The translations under genes were made by a program, and so were the position numbers. From contig JADNRX010000020.1 of NCBI GenBank assembly GCA_015501595.1, forward strand, positions 124,001-188,000: a DNA stretch of 64,000 nucleotides, read 5' to 3'. Within the stretch, counting starts at the first letter, position 1. Each line of letters begins with the position of its first letter. The DNA comes from Hymenopellis radicata. Lineage: Eukaryota > Basidiomycota > Agaricomycetes > Agaricales > Physalacriaceae. The notes under the pieces were generated by a model. That model saw only the letters and a list, made by a program, of their open reading frames with translations, was not told the DNA's origin and did not search any database. Below, one piece after another: positions 42,926 through 54,979 of the stretch.

Positions 42926-44842
42926 TTACTTCTTGTTCTCCCTCGTGATGTCGTCTGTATCCCTCCAGCTCCTGATAAGCGTATGCTTCAACTGAGCCAA
43001 ACCCTCTTCGTCGCTCTTGGCGAATTGGTACTCGGACGTGCCCTTGACTAGCTCGGCCGCGGTGCGTCTGTCGGCTGGCGCAAAGGGCTGGTTCCAGTGC
43101 GTGAAGAGATACGAGGACGGATCGGGCGCGGGGTGCGCGGTGATTTCTTGAAGCTCGCGTTGGATCGCGAGACAGAATCCGTCGAGGTCGAGGTCGTTGG
43201 CGTCGTAGTTGAAGGGGTTTTCACTGCCAACATCAAGTGTGAGGAAGGCAAACGCGTACGAGACGGAGAGAGATAACGCACATTTCCTGTCCGATTTCGA
43301 GGAACCCGAGGAGAAGGAAGGAGGCAAAGGCCGTTGCGGGGATTGTCAGGTATTTGAAGGACTCGAACACTTGGAACTGTGGAGTTGATGTCAGCATCTA
43401 TGTCGCTCGGATAGATGAGGAGAATATTAACCGGCAAGAGGAAGAGATAGATCCAGAGAGACATCCGCAAGTGTGCCTGGTACGCGAAAGGAAGAGGCGT
43501 GTTGGCAATCCGATCTAAGTTGTTCATGGTGTCCTGAAGCGCGGAAACGTTGTTCAAAATACCGGCCGCAACTGCAGGCTGTAATAATCCATTGCGCATC
43601 AAGACTATAACAAATCAGTTTCCCACCTCTCTTCAAAAAGAACCAAACTCACACGCAGAATAGTTGGACAAATAGATCGTGATCTCCAGCGGCACATTGC
43701 TATCGCTCGTCGACGATTGAATCTTATGGCCTAATGCGTTCCTATTGGAGCCATTCAACACGCTGGCCTTGACCCCGGTCGCCTTCTTCCACATCCACTT
43801 GAAGACAAGTAGGAAGGGGATGTAATCGAACAGGGACGACGAGGGCGGGTTGCGCGCGGGCTTCAAGGGCCGGTGCACCTGGATGTCCGCGAGCGCCTTC
43901 TCCGGGTCGAACGTCTTGGCGCGGGGCAGCCTCGACATGCGCTTGCTGCCGAACCACGACGAGGTCGTCGTCGGCGCGGGCGAGTTCGTTCCGGAGGCCG
44001 AGCCTTCGTCTTTGGAGGCCTCGGGCGCCGAGCGGACCGAGTGAAGCGCGTGGTCGTAGGGGTGTTCGCCGTCCTCGGAGGCTTGCCAGAGGGGAAGCAT
44101 GTCTATGTGGTCCTTGGAGCAGGAACTGTACCGGGGGAGGACGGAGATCAGAGGGTAGAGGTCTTGATAGTATACGCCGTCTTCCCCGCGAAGGAAGTGC
44201 TATAAGCGTATGCATGTCAGTTCTGACGCGTCTGGGAGGAGAGCGGGAACTGTGACAGACCTTGATGGCGACAGAGAACGCCTGGATGAGATTGATCATG
44301 GTCTTTTTCTCGATGATGCTCTCCAGATTGGTCTGCCTCGGCTTTCCGTCCCTCGGGAGGCGGTCATTCGGGACGTGTATCCAGATCTATACGCAAAAAC
44401 CACGTCAATCCCGAGACATCGCGCATGTTACGCAGTTTTCGGTTTACCATTTGAGCGAGGTTCCTGGAAGCACTCGTGATGTTCGTCCACATCTTTCGGC
44501 CATCCTGGTACCTTAGGTCGTGTGAGAAGAGTGGAGCAAGTGGAGACAGGACGTGTATACCTCTCGTAAGCGGTTGATGTCCTGAACGAGATGACCAGAC
44601 CGAGGACCGTACCCAGCACGGTCAGGAGTTGGGGGGAGACCGCGAGCGAGTGCGGGGTCTTGATCGACACGAATGTGACCATGACGGCCACCGCGGTGAA
44701 GAACAGGACCTATGACTATGAGATGCGATTCTGAAGTAGCACAAGCAAGAAAGCCCACCTCTGGCCAGATGTCGTTGATCACCGTCGCGTTGAACTTTTT
44801 CATCGTCCATTTGCCCCGGAATACGGGGTTGTAGGCCACCAT
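42926..44842 (-). CDS. Bestrophin/UPF0187-family anion channel
   Basis: Membrane protein of the fungal/bacterial bestrophin-like family (chloride channel fold). The start at 44842 gives MVAYNPVFRGKWTMKKFNAT, then VINDIWPE, a hydrophobic helix VLFFTAVAVMVTFVSIKT, and LGLVISFRTSTAYER|YQDGRKMW, the family's signature after the first helices. The loop DLYPLISVLPRYSS precedes a disordered cytosolic insert (SSWFGSKRMSRLPRAK). The C-terminal half has LLQPAVAAGILNNVSALQD, AYQAHLRMSLWIYLFLLPF, FLEIGQEIENPFNYDANDLD and LDGFCLAIQRELQEI, a conserved end including the IENPFxYDxNDL motif that forms the calcium-clasp-like region. About five introns. The frame is intact to 42926. Confidence 0.85.
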
Positions 44843-45950
44843 GCTGGTGATTCAGAGAGTGTAGTGCAGCCGACCGACACCTGGGGGAACAACGAGAGTG
44901 GTGGTGGAGGTGGGAAGACAACCAAGTCGACAACGCCAATCAAATGAAACCGAGAACAGATAGAACAGATCAAAAAGCAAAGCAGTGAGGACACGACTTT
45001 TTATATTGGCACGATGTACGTCAGCGGTTTGTTGGGCGGTCATCTAGGCCGGACTGGGGTTTCCAGGGGCAGAGACGGATGGAAGGACTGCGTGAGTTTG
45101 GTCATTCGCGAATAAACCTCGGTTTCCAGGCTTCTGTAGCTTGAGCGCTCGTGGCGCCGGTGCTTCACTTGACGAGAATGCGCCTGAACTGGATATCATG
45201 CATCAATTGGGGTGGCCATGATGTGAGTGTTGTGATTCTATCCGAGACCTGTCCGGGTGTTGAGTGTTCGAAATGGAAAGGCTGTTTCACTACCATTTGA
45301 ATTAAACTTGGCTTGGCATTCGTATTAATATTCGCCACTTACCTTCCTGTTCCTTGAATGAGGAGTCAGGACCGCGTTTAATTAACTTGCACGCTCATAG
45401 TCTATAGACGCCTCCATCCTCCTCTTACGAACTGTGAATATTTCGCGTACGAGTTGGCGTAAGCGAGGAGAACTGCGCAGCCTCTCTCCGACGACCTCCG
45501 CAAGCGATACTCCGATGATTTGAAGTCAAAATCCGAACACGGGGCAAACGCGTTGCATCTCCTTGTGACCCTCTTTGAGCATCACTGTTGTCTAGTACAG
45601 CGCCTATGGTTGCATAGACGCTATACTTGAATAGCGCTCAGAGCTCATGGGCGTCCTTTCCTCTAGTTGATATCCATCTCGATTTGCCTGCCCTCTGAAA
45701 AACTTTACTCATGAAATCGCTCACTTACTATTCACGAAGGATTGGGGGTGCTCATCTACTAGACTGCTAGTAGCTCTACGCCCTTGCTAGGCTCGAAATA
45801 TTCTGGCGAAAGTCAGCCTTTGAGACTCCGTATCTGCTTCGCGCATACAGTCATCAGGAAATACCGGTTCGATGTACACTTGGCGTGGCTCAAATTTCTA
45901 GTTCTGTCCACGACTTGACAACGTTTACGAGAGTTTATCATAGCATGAGC
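44843..45950. other. Intergenic region, no gene seen
   Basis: Includes the promoter of the channel gene. No ORF of interest and no clear repeat. Confidence 0.35.
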
Positions 45951-45959
45951 TGTAAGGTT

Positions 45960-46655
45960 TCATGCAATCAATATTTGAATTTTGGGCTGCATCAGCTCGC
46001 CGTACTGATATCTGCCGGTGCACGACGCTGTTTCAGGTGGCGCAAAGCGGACTTCCAAACAGCGGTTTGGTACAAAAGTGCATTCGCGCACTTGGGGGAA
46101 ATCCAGACAAAGTGACCATGTGCGTTTTTGGTGCGTTCTCACTTTTCTGCGTTGTTGCACTCAGATCCATACCAAAAAAACTGTTGGGGCGGATCTGCTG
46201 GGGCAATCTCGGTTGTATGCCAGATGATAGCGACGCAGAGGGCCTTCTCCGAGCTGGAGTTATGCAATCGGGGTCGCCGCTTCCCGTTGGCGAATTGAAG
46301 ATGGCCAACAATGTGCGGTTACCACTGCCGGTTTCTTACCAGTCGTCCTCATTTGCTTTTGACAGTGGCATTACGATGACATTGTCGACAGGATAGGATG
46401 TATAGGCTCACCGGATACTTTGGCATGCGTCCCTTATGATACCTTCAAGGCAGCTGCTGACTCTTCTCCCTACTTCTTTGGCTATCAAGCCAGTCCTGTC
46501 TCTGCGTCGTCTCTTACCAGATCACTGACACCCCTGTAGTGGCTGACTTTGCTATGGAGGCCGCGTCCCGATAGCGTGTTCTTGACGGATGATCTGCAGC
46601 GTTTGGTACAGCAGGGCAAAGTCGCGAACGTTCCCGTCATGATGTCGTATTCCGG
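45960..46655 (+). pseudogene. Carboxylesterase remnant
   Basis: Diverged partial copy of the intact gene at 50896-53216, covering its middle (about 51880-52460). Recognisable: GLVQKCIRALGGNPDKVTM (parent: [18 protein letters not shown]), [36 protein letters not shown] and [20 protein letters not shown]. Frames shift and the GQSAG serine motif is not readable. The first and last thirds are absent. It stops within about 30 bp of the duplicated F-box 3' end (46683), so a rearrangement joined the two. Confidence 0.7.
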
Positions 46656-46682
46656 GTATTGCGGATCGTCCTCAATCCACAT

Positions 46683-47045
46683 CTATTATCAGAATGCACA
46701 CAGCGGATACAGTAAGGCTCCAATGGTCACTTCCAGCGCGTGCATCAAATCCCAGTTTCACCACCCCAACAAGGCGCGATGGCCATTGATCAAGAGACCC
46801 CAACATTCCGATCTCCAGACGTGAGTGAGTGACTCTATTGAAAGGAGAGAACGTCACATTGGGCAAGTCGAGGGAGAACAAGTCGTATGTTCGCCGCGTC
46901 GCTCGGATAACTCGTCTCGGTGATCCTATCCCCCACCCAGTTCTCGAAGTGTATTCTGTGGACCTCCCGATAGATATCGCGGGAAAGAACTTCATCAAGC
47001 ATTCCCCATACCTCAGCAACTTCTGCAACATCCAATAGGTGGACA
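46683..47045. repeat. Duplicated F-box 3' end, copy 1
   Basis: Nearly identical (few differences) and in the same orientation as 63638-64000. It begins TTATCAGAATGCACACAG and covers the last exon of the F-box gene plus about 140 bp of 3' flank. Confidence 0.9.
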
Positions 47046-48048
47046 GTGAACGTCAATTCCTTACAATGGACCTCCACAACTTCCCGGAAGGTCTCCACCC
47101 ACCACAGCAGGATTGTTCGCACTGATAGGACATTCGTGCCTACCATATACGAATATAGACGACCTTTCCGGACGGTTAAGAAGAGGTGATGAGAATGAAT
47201 GTGATTTAGGGATAGGATGGGCCAATGATGTTGGGTATACGGCCGGTCTAGATAAGTTTAGCATGGTTGATCATCAAGCATTATTACGACGTACAAGAAC
47301 TGACAAACTCGAATGTGAATGATTCAAGTTTCACGGTAGGGAATTTGCCTTCGTCCAAAATCTTGCACCAGGCAGTTAACGAGGAGAGAGCCAATCCATC
47401 CAACACAGAGACCTCAAAGCACTTCAAGTTCGGTAGGTATGACGACCAGACACAGACCTCCTCCCACAAGTACCACAGCGCACTAAGGCGCAAGAATTCG
47501 ACAGATGGGAAAAAGAGAGTCTCCGTCACCGTATTAATGTGGCCATACGCATCCCATTCATCAAGCGTCAAACGCTTGATACTACTTTCCTTCAACAAGC
47601 CACTGAGAGTCGAGAAGGAGGCGGACTCGCACTCCTCGGTGAGTATGAGCTCAGTGACCGGAGAAGTATGAATGAATGTATTAATAGATGCGAGGAATGC
47701 TTCGTCGTCACAAACGTCGGGGACAAAGGTGGCTTCCACCAAAGTGACATTTGTGAGGAGGGGAAACAAGGCATCAAGACCAGCCATGTACGGTCCATGC
47801 TCGTAGTCCGAGTCACATGCATCGATAGTAATGTCTCGCGTGAACGCTGCAAGATGGGGAGAGGATCTAAAGCACGAAAGAAGCCTCGACATGTCTGTAT
47901 ATCCAGAAACTCGGACGCGGCGAAATAGTACGCGTTGGCTAGAGTGTGTCCACGCTCTGCATACAAGCGCGCAATTTCGGAGAGTAATATCAGAAGTCGA
48001 TGTAAGGCAACGCAGGATAAGGTCAACAAGTTCCTGCGGTATGATCAC
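46835..48048 (-). CDS. F-box protein, second gene
   Basis: Two-part gene. First exon 48048 to about 47320: MIIPQELVDLILRCLTSTSD, then the F-box core LRNCALVCRAWTHSSQRVLF, followed by LRR-like segments such as LPNLKCFEVSVL and VKLESFTFEFVS. An intron containing stops lies at about 47320-47180. The last exon reads WWVETFREVVEVHCKELTF, HLLDVAEVAEVWGMLDEV, RIHFENWVGDRITETSYPSD and LVLPRLAQCDVLSF, stop at 46835. The plan, including the WHALD/WGMLD and YPxDAA motifs near the end, matches the protein at 35328. The middle that the 35 kb gene has (about 60 residues) is reduced here, so function is less certain. Confidence 0.65.
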
Positions 48049-48649
48049 TGCAGAGCTTTGTAGACCTGATCAGCGTGTTCAATTAACAATTGTTGGACTA
48101 CGTCGAATCTACACTCACTGCTGTATTCGAACAGAGTTCTGTCGTCTCTATAGAGTGACATGCGCTTGGATGTCGATGGAGGTTGGGATCACGTTAATAA
48201 CTGTTACTGAGATTGAAATGAGACGCTGCCGATGCTCGGCAAGAGGCGCGTCTGCCTCGTTCCCTCTGCAATCAATTCGTCTTTGATTCGTCTCCTCAAC
48301 ATCCTATGCGCCCCTTTTCGCGACAGTCAAATACCTTGCAGAGATCTCACTGCTATTCAATTGGACAGGGTTTCGGAGGAGCTCGTCACCCAAGCGGCTC
48401 AACGGCTATACCGCGCTCTGTCCTCAGGCCTCAATACGCGACCGTGCTGGTGTCGATTCCTTTCCTTTTACCGAGGTGCCCACACAACCCGTCGATGTCA
48501 TCCAATGAAACTCGCTTCTATTCCCATTTTCGTCATTTCCCGACCCGTTCGCCATATCTACTTACGAATACCGGTGGCCGCACGGTAATGAACATCTTGT
48601 AACTTGAAAGTATAAGGGACGACCATAACTTGTGTTCAGCTAAATCAAC
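48049..48649. other. Intergenic; from about 48530 shared with the second NmrA copy
   Basis: The last 120 bases before the NmrA start (ACCGGTGGCCGCACGGTAATG) match the upstream flank of the copy at 61274-61375 in inverse. The rest holds no recognised gene. Confidence 0.45.
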
Positions 48650-49990
48650 ATGTCTCCTACTACCAACGTTCTTATACTGGGCGCCACTGGTAAGAATGAT
48701 TGTTCAGCTTCTGTTTTTGTTTCTTTACTGTCGCAGGTTACATTGGCGGAAGCGTTCTACTTCGTGCTCTTGAGCGATCTCAAAGTCACCGCTCTTGTCC
48801 GGAGTGCGGACAAGGCTCAGAAGCTGAAGACGATAATCCACGACGCGAACGTTGTCGAAGGGACGCCCGCTGACGCCAGCCTCCTTAAAGAACTGCTCAA
48901 GGATACGGATGTGATCATTGACACTGTGAGCCTTGTTCTGAATTCCATCTTGCCTCTTCTTACAATATCATCAGTACAGCAGTGATGATATGGTCGGCAC
49001 AGCTAACCTGTTAGCGGGTGCAAAGCGAAGTATCAGGCGACCGGAAAGAAGACCGAAGTCATTCACGTCGTAAGTGCTGTAATAGCTTGTGACGCTGTTT
49101 ACTAAACCGCCCTGCTGTTAGTCTGGCGCCTTTATGATCGCAGACGACGCCAGAGGAATGGATGTCCCGAGCAAGGTGTATGATGATGCTGATGTAGAGG
49201 AGATGGCCAACATCCCCGAAGAGCGCCTTCATCGCAACGTTGATCTCGAGTTCCTCAAGGCCGAGACCGAAGGTTGGTAATGCATACAGGCTTCGTGCTG
49301 AACTAATTGTGTATAGGATACATTACTGTGTACCTCGTCATTCCCGCCGCTGTCTTCGGCGATGTATCCACCGCGCTCGTCGATGCCGGTATCCAGAAAA
49401 GCAATGCGGCGGTTTTCACTCTTTCTATAAGGCCTGTGTTTACCTTCAAGGGTGTCGTCGCCACAATCGGTGAAGGGCGGAACCGATGGTCAATAGTGCA
49501 CATTGACGACCGTACGTTCATTCTCGTCGTGCAAGAGCAATACAAATCGTCAATTCTCTACTTACAGTGACCGACTTGATGATGATCATCTTCGACAAGG
49601 TTCTGAAGAAGGAGCATGTCCCTCACGGGAAGGAAGGCTACTATTTCGCCGAAAACGGTGAGATCGCCGCGCGCCGGGTAGTGGAGATCGCTGCGCAGAC
49701 GTACAAGACCATTCGCGGCGAGGACGCACAGAAGATTGAGAAGCGACCGCTTACCAAGGCTGAGTTGGATATATTCTTTCCTGGGGAGATGGCAGTGAGT
49801 GTCTACCATATCGGTCTTACGCGAGTACGATATTGATGTGATGGTTAAGCGGTGTATATCTGGGCTTGAGCGCTAACACCCGCTGCGTGGGGACCAGAGG
49901 TAGGAAGTTGGGCTGGGCTCCTACCAGAGGTGTTGAAGCGGCGGAGAAATGGGTCGAAGAAACGTCGCGTGCTATAGCTCTCTCTCAATA
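48650..49990 (+). pseudogene. NmrA-like NAD(P)-binding protein, left copy, frameshifted
   Basis: Paired with the intact gene at 59926-61274 (-). The first exon MSPTTNVLILGATG and the next, GYIGGSVLLRALERS, are normal, but at about 48776 five bases present in the other copy (CCGGG region) are missing, shifting the frame before LKVTALVRSADKAQ. At about 49017 one T is missing (GCGGGTGCAAAG against GCGGGTTGCAAAG), a second shift. The last exon (about 49848-49990) lost one codon and its acceptor phase no longer fits. Middle exons (IPAAVFGDVSTALVDAGIQK, GKEGYYFAENGEIAARRVVE) still read well. It is therefore a recent pseudogene. Confidence 0.75.
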
Positions 49991-50235
49991 ATGTGTACCA
50001 CGGAGGCGTTGTATCTTGTTATTTCGTGTTTGCCTTCTGCCTTTTAAGCAAATGTCAAGCGACCTTAAGACTCATTTCAGACCAGGTCAGGAGTGCCACA
50101 TTTCGGATGTTCGATATTTGGGTATGTCGATACACTTACGAGCTCTACGGACGCCCCCAATGCACTATATCAACATCTTCTACCTCAAAATGCTTCATAG
50201 AAACAACGGCAGACGTCGAGTTGGCAGGCGTTTAG
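49990..50235. repeat. NmrA-downstream repeat, copy 1
   Basis: Begins CACGGAGGCGTTGTATCTTG right after the NmrA stop region and ends near TCGAGTTGGCAGGCG. An inverse copy is at 58186-58410, a shortened inverse copy at 59830-59925, and the last 15 bp recur at about 53320. Confidence 0.75.
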
Positions 50236-50895
50236 CTATGGTCAACCGGCGTTGCCGGCCCGTTCTCTTCCTGTCCTTGTCCACAAACCTCGTACTCAAT
50301 TCTGGCGACTTCATGACTTCTTGGACAGCCGGGATATAGGAACGTTTCAGAAATGGATACCTCTAGTGCAGAGTAATGCTGGAACTCTATACGGTCCCCA
50401 ATCCGCGTCATTTCTTCGCAGATCGTTTCACCCTTGACCACATCCCGCGAGGTATTCAATGGGTGCCCAACCTTTCTCAATTCTTTGTATTCATGGGTAC
50501 GTCTACTAGTCAGTTGTTCCTTGATCCCTTTTGACGCTAACCCGTCGCCCGATGGCGCATATCACTCGCATATCACCCATTGAGGTGATACGGATCTCGA
50601 ATTATGGTCACAGCAGAGCTTCTTCTTGGCGCCCTCTCAGGCTCTGGCTGTCACTGGCTTTCTCCCTGGCTACTTGGACGTCTGAGGCTGCTACAATATC
50701 GCTGACAGATTCAGTGTAATTCACGAATCTCGTAGACCTCACGGCGCAGAGACGCGTATTTTGAGCCGCTCTTTGTCATGATCTCAGGACGGGATGACTA
50801 AATTCAATTGTGGGTTACTGACAGTGACAGAGCCACCAATGTTTAGACATATAAGACGGCGTTGAAATAAAGTAAGTCAGTCTCTGACCCTCAGT
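50236..50895. other. Intergenic region upstream of the carboxylesterase
   Basis: No gene seen; contains a decayed region without recognised motifs. Confidence 0.3.
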
Positions 50896-53216
50896 ATGCG
50901 CCTCAAAGTCTTTGCAGTCTTCTTACAGACCGCACTTATTCGCGGAGCTGCATGCCTCCCTCCAGTGGTGAAACTGGACCACGCCATCGTGACTGGAACG
51001 GCAAATGGAACGATTCATCAGTTTCTCGGAATACCTTTCGCAGAGGCTCCGTAATATCGTTTCCGTCGTGCAGTACTCCATGGTCTCACATGCATCTATA
51101 GGACAGGTGATCTTCGCTTTCGACTTCCCCAAGCCGTCGACGCGTATACCGGGATCCTCAACGCGACTACGTTCGGACCTGCATGTCCACAGCAGTCTGG
51201 AATGTCACCAAATACAGATGGTCTTCCGGCGGAAGCAGCGGCCATTTTCTCGTCGTTTAATCCACCGTTTCCTTCAGACGAAGACTGTGAGCTGCTCATT
51301 ACACGTCTCATCCAGCGTTTAAGCCGCTCTCCCAGGTTTATCGATCAACGTTGTCAGGCCTGCCGACGCTGGACCGCATCAAGGACTTCCTGTCGTAGTG
51401 GTATGCTCTTCAAGTCATTCTGAGCCCTGATACTTTGTTCTCACTCTCGCACAGTGGATTTATGGAGGTAGAGTCCTTGGTTTAGTTCCTGAAGGGTGAC
51501 CTCATAGAGGCTGCTTGTTTGAAAGGTGGATTCGAGATCGGAGAAACTGCCGCGTATGCCAAACTTTGAGTATATTCGCCTATGAGAGTTACTCAACTTG
51601 ACTCAACAGGTACGACGGAGGCGTCGTTGTTAACCGCTCAATTGAGATAGAAGAGCCTATCCTCTACGTGTCCATGAACTATCGTCTCTCAGGTAAGTCT
51701 TTGCCATGCTAGTAAGAGCTACTCGTCATCCTCTTCTAGCATTGGGATTTTTAGCGAGCAAGGAGGTGAAAGAAGCTGGTGTGGGCAATCTCGGTTTACA
51801 GGACCGTATGTCGGCCTCCTAGCTTGACTTTCTGATGTTTGCTTACCACGTTACTTACTATGTCAAGAACGTCTAGCCTTGCGGTGGGTACAAAAGTACA
51901 TTCACGCGTTTGGCGGTGATCCAACAAAAGTGACAATGTGAGCCGACTTCTTCTTTCTCCAAAGGTTCGATCTGGTTGACGCGGACATAGTTGGGGTCAA
52001 TCTGCTGGAGCGGTGTCAGTTGCAACGCAACTGATTGCGAATGACGGAAACCCAGAAGGGCTCTTTCGCGCTGCATTCATGCAATCGGGCTCGCCGCTTC
52101 CAGTCGGCGACATTGAACACGGCCAGAAATGTGTGTTACAGGCCTTTTGTTAGGGCGTGTGCTCATTTGTTTCGATAGACTATGACGATATCGTGAGCAG
52201 GACAGGATGCGCCGGTTCACCCGATACACTAGCATGCCTTAGGACGGTTCCTTACGAGTATCTTAAGGCAGCCGTTGATGCCTCTCCTTTCATTTTCGAC
52301 TTCCAGGTGACAGTACCGTGATATTCGTGTCTTAGTGCGCTAACCAACAAGACTAGTCGCTGAATTTGGCATGGTTGCCTCGCACAGATGGCATATTTCT
52401 GACGGATGATGCGCAACGCCTGGTGCAGCAGGGCAAAATTGCCGATGTGCCTGTTGTCAGCGGTACGTTGTTCTCCTAGTGCCATTGTGAATCACGCCAA
52501 CTTCTTCGTCTTTAAAGGCGACTGCGATGACGAAGGCACTATATTTTCGTTGTCTCAACGGAACATTACGTGGGTTATTGTCAGAATCCTGGAGCCAGAG
52601 CTAAAACGCTTTGTCTGTGGTTAGCACCGACGCCGACATGAAGGAGTATATGCAAACTATCATGTTCCCTCTCATGGCAGAGGATGACATCGACAGACTC
52701 ATGGATGTGTATCCTTCATCGCTTGAGGAGGGATCGCCGTTCGATACCGGCAATGCGAATGCCCTTACGCCTCAATTCAAACGTCTCGCCGCTCTCCAAG
52801 GAGATTTTGTCTTCCAAGGTCCTCGTAGATTCTTCCTCTCCGCGATGTCGGGTAAACAGGACATCTACAGCTACGGTACAGATTGCCATTGGTGTTTTCT
52901 TCATGCTGCCTAACTCACCTTATTCGCAGCACATAGACGTCTGAAGCAATTGCCCTTCCTGGGTTCTTTCCACGGCAGCGATCTTTCGTTGGATAGCTAC
53001 GCTCCAGGCGGCGATCTGCAGGACTATCTTATCCGGTTCGTCGCCAACTTGGACCCTAATGGTGACACTGGAATCACCTGGCCCAAATGGACAACCGACT
53101 CGCCGCAACTGCTCTCTTTCAATGACGGCCCTGTGTCACAGAATATCACCGACGACACGTACCGGAAAGAAGCCATCGAAACATTGAACGCGATTCTGTT
53201 TGAAAACCCCGTTTGA
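50896..53216 (+). CDS. Secreted type-B carboxylesterase/lipase
   Basis: Alpha/beta-hydrolase that cleaves esters outside the cell. The start at 50896 gives a signal peptide, [20 protein letters not shown]. Then come [21 protein letters not shown] and [10 protein letters not shown], an oxyanion-hole segment WIYGGGFEIG, and [17 protein letters not shown]. The nucleophile elbow is [11 protein letters not shown], split by an intron; an acidic catalytic residue is likely in [11 protein letters not shown], and the His in GSFHGSDL. The end is NAILFENPV at 53216. About twelve small introns are needed, all with plausible GT-AG sites; the first (51048-51102) removes an in-frame TAA. Complete triad and full family length (about 540 residues). 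A broken partial copy lies at 45960-46655. Confidence 0.8.
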
Positions 53217-54037
53217 GGGGTGCAGTTATGTACCAGCTCTGTGGCAGACGATCCCCGGCTCCTCGCGGAATGTCAATAAACTACCTTTTAATTGCTTGAG
53301 AAACTAGGTATAAGTAGACGTCGAGTTGGCAGGCGTTTTCAGCATGACCTTGAAAAAGTTGATCGTTGGAGTCGTCGACTTCAAAACACCGAGAAAGTTC
53401 CCCAAGACCCTGGCGGCGGAAGGCGATAATTTCAGTCATTTCGTATATGCAAAAGCCTCTGCCCGCAGTCGTCACATGTTACCTCAAAAGTGGTACGTGG
53501 CGCAATTTTGTCCCTCCTTGCTGAAATTCCGAGGGTCACGAGATTCACGAGAAAGCTGTAGGAGAGCGAAGGCAGCATTCACTTCTTAGTCAAGTTCTAA
53601 GAAGGCGAATATTTCGCCGGGCGCCTTTTCTGGTCAAACAGACGGGCTTTCTCTGGGAACCTAGCCATTTTTGAGTCCAAAGAGGACCCGAAATTGCTGG
53701 AGGCAGCGGTGACACCCTGCCTAGATCTCACAACTGTACATTACGCCTGCACTTGTTCATTGAGGCGCAAACTTCCTCTTCACGACGCCATCCGTCGTAC
53801 AAGCCTCAAATCACGTGATTGCAGGAGAGGTTAACTTTCTTCCACATGAAAAGTTACGTAGACAGACAACCTTGACGCAAGTCCGGGTATTAATTAAGAG
53901 TCATGAAAAATACACAAAGGATCCAACCAGAGAGAAGCGTATGATACAGCTTGAAGGGACACAACGGATTAGATATAGATTGTGCATATGAGCAGAACAT
54001 TATAAAAAATGAAAGCCAACGCGATTATCGCGCTCGT
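53217..54037. other. Convergent intergenic region
   Basis: Contains a short copy of the repeat end GTCGAGTTGGCAGGCG at about 53320 and a palindromic TCACGTGA at about 53812. No gene. Confidence 0.4.
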
Positions 54038-54979
54038 TCATTTACCAGGAAACACAGCGGCCACAGGTGAATCAGCAAGTGTACTGCTGGTCGCACTGGA
54101 CCGGCTGCCTCCCTTCCTTTTACTCTTCTTCTTAATCGGGGAAGGTAAATGCATGGCATGGGTGGGGAGGAGTTGCTGATGGTGATTGGGGAACGAAGGA
54201 GAATGGGGAGACGGGTGCGAATGTGATGACTGCGACCTTGGCGAGCGGCTCGACGAAAATGAAGATGACGACTGTCCGCTTGACCCTCCGCCAGGCGCGG
54301 CTACCCTTGGAGAGCGAGAATAAATCGCCCCGCCGAGGTCTGCGTCGTCATCCTCTTCATCGTCGCGGTAAGGTGCATCTTCCACGTAAATAAAGTCGTC
54401 TGGCGAATCTGGCAGAGGAGGAAGCGTGCCGGATCCCTGGAAGCCTTCAAATTCGGCGCCATTCGCACTGCCGTGTAGAGCACCTTCAAGGAGGGCTCGG
54501 GCCCGAGCCTGCTCCTCGCGTTCTCTCTTCAACCGTTTCTGCTCCTTCTTCGCTCTCCGGGCCCTCCGGCGTTCCTCTTTAGCTTCCTGTTCTTCTCTTT
54601 GCAGCTGAGCAAGCCGCGCTGGGGTCAACGAGGACGCATCCAGCGGTGCAGCGTCAGAGTCGTACGTTCCGCTCCCGGTGCTAGTGGTGCGTGACCGAGA
54701 CGGCAGAGAGTCGTCGTCGTCGCGGAGGGCGATCGGCTGCTTACTACGCCCAAATGCCTCAAGGCCACAAAGTGTAATCCGACGTCCTTTGGATTTATTG
54801 GTGCTCCGACGGTGAGGTCGGTAGTTGGAATGCAGCGACAATGCGTCTACATCTGAGGACGAGTCCAGGAGGGCATTCAGGTCAGGATTGGAGGTAGATG
54901 CCGGGTGAGAGGAGGAAGAGGGGAAGCAGGATGAGAATGCTGCGCGAAGGGTGTCAATCCAAGAAATGTCCATGGCCAT
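54038..54979 (-). CDS. Disordered, charged hypothetical protein, 313 aa
   Basis: Single uninterrupted frame beginning MAMDISWIDTLRAAFSSCFP. Features in order: Ser-rich segment, basic patch RRSTNKSKGRRITLCGLEAF, an Arg/Lys/Glu helix of about 45 residues (QREEQEAKEERRRARRAKKE) likely forming a single alpha helix or coiled coil, acidic segment DDEEDDDADLGG, Ser/Pro/His-rich tail and basic PIKKKSKRKGGSR. The conserved-looking N terminus and LCGLEAFGRS motif suggest a basidiomycete-specific family. No enzyme motif. Localisation is unknown; the basic patches could target the nucleus or a membrane. Confidence 0.65.
   Translation of the reverse strand: MAMDISWIDTLRAAFSSCFPSSSSHPASTSNPDLNALLDSSSDVDALSLHSNYRPHRRSTNKSKGRRITLCGLEAFGRSKQPIALRDDDDSLPSRSRTTSTGSGTYDSDAAPLDASSLTPARLAQLQREEQEAKEERRRARRAKKEQKRLKREREEQARARALLEGALHGSANGAEFEGFQGSGTLPPLPDSPDDFIYVEDAPYRDDEEDDDADLGGAIYSRSPRVAAPGGGSSGQSSSSFSSSRSPRSQSSHSHPSPHSPSFPNHHQQLLPTHAMHLPSPIKKKSKRKGGSRSSATSSTLADSPVAAVFPGK

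Noticed and set aside
43742..44299. 185-codon Arg/Pro-rich open frame on -
   Set aside because: Out-of-frame shadow of the bestrophin-like gene.
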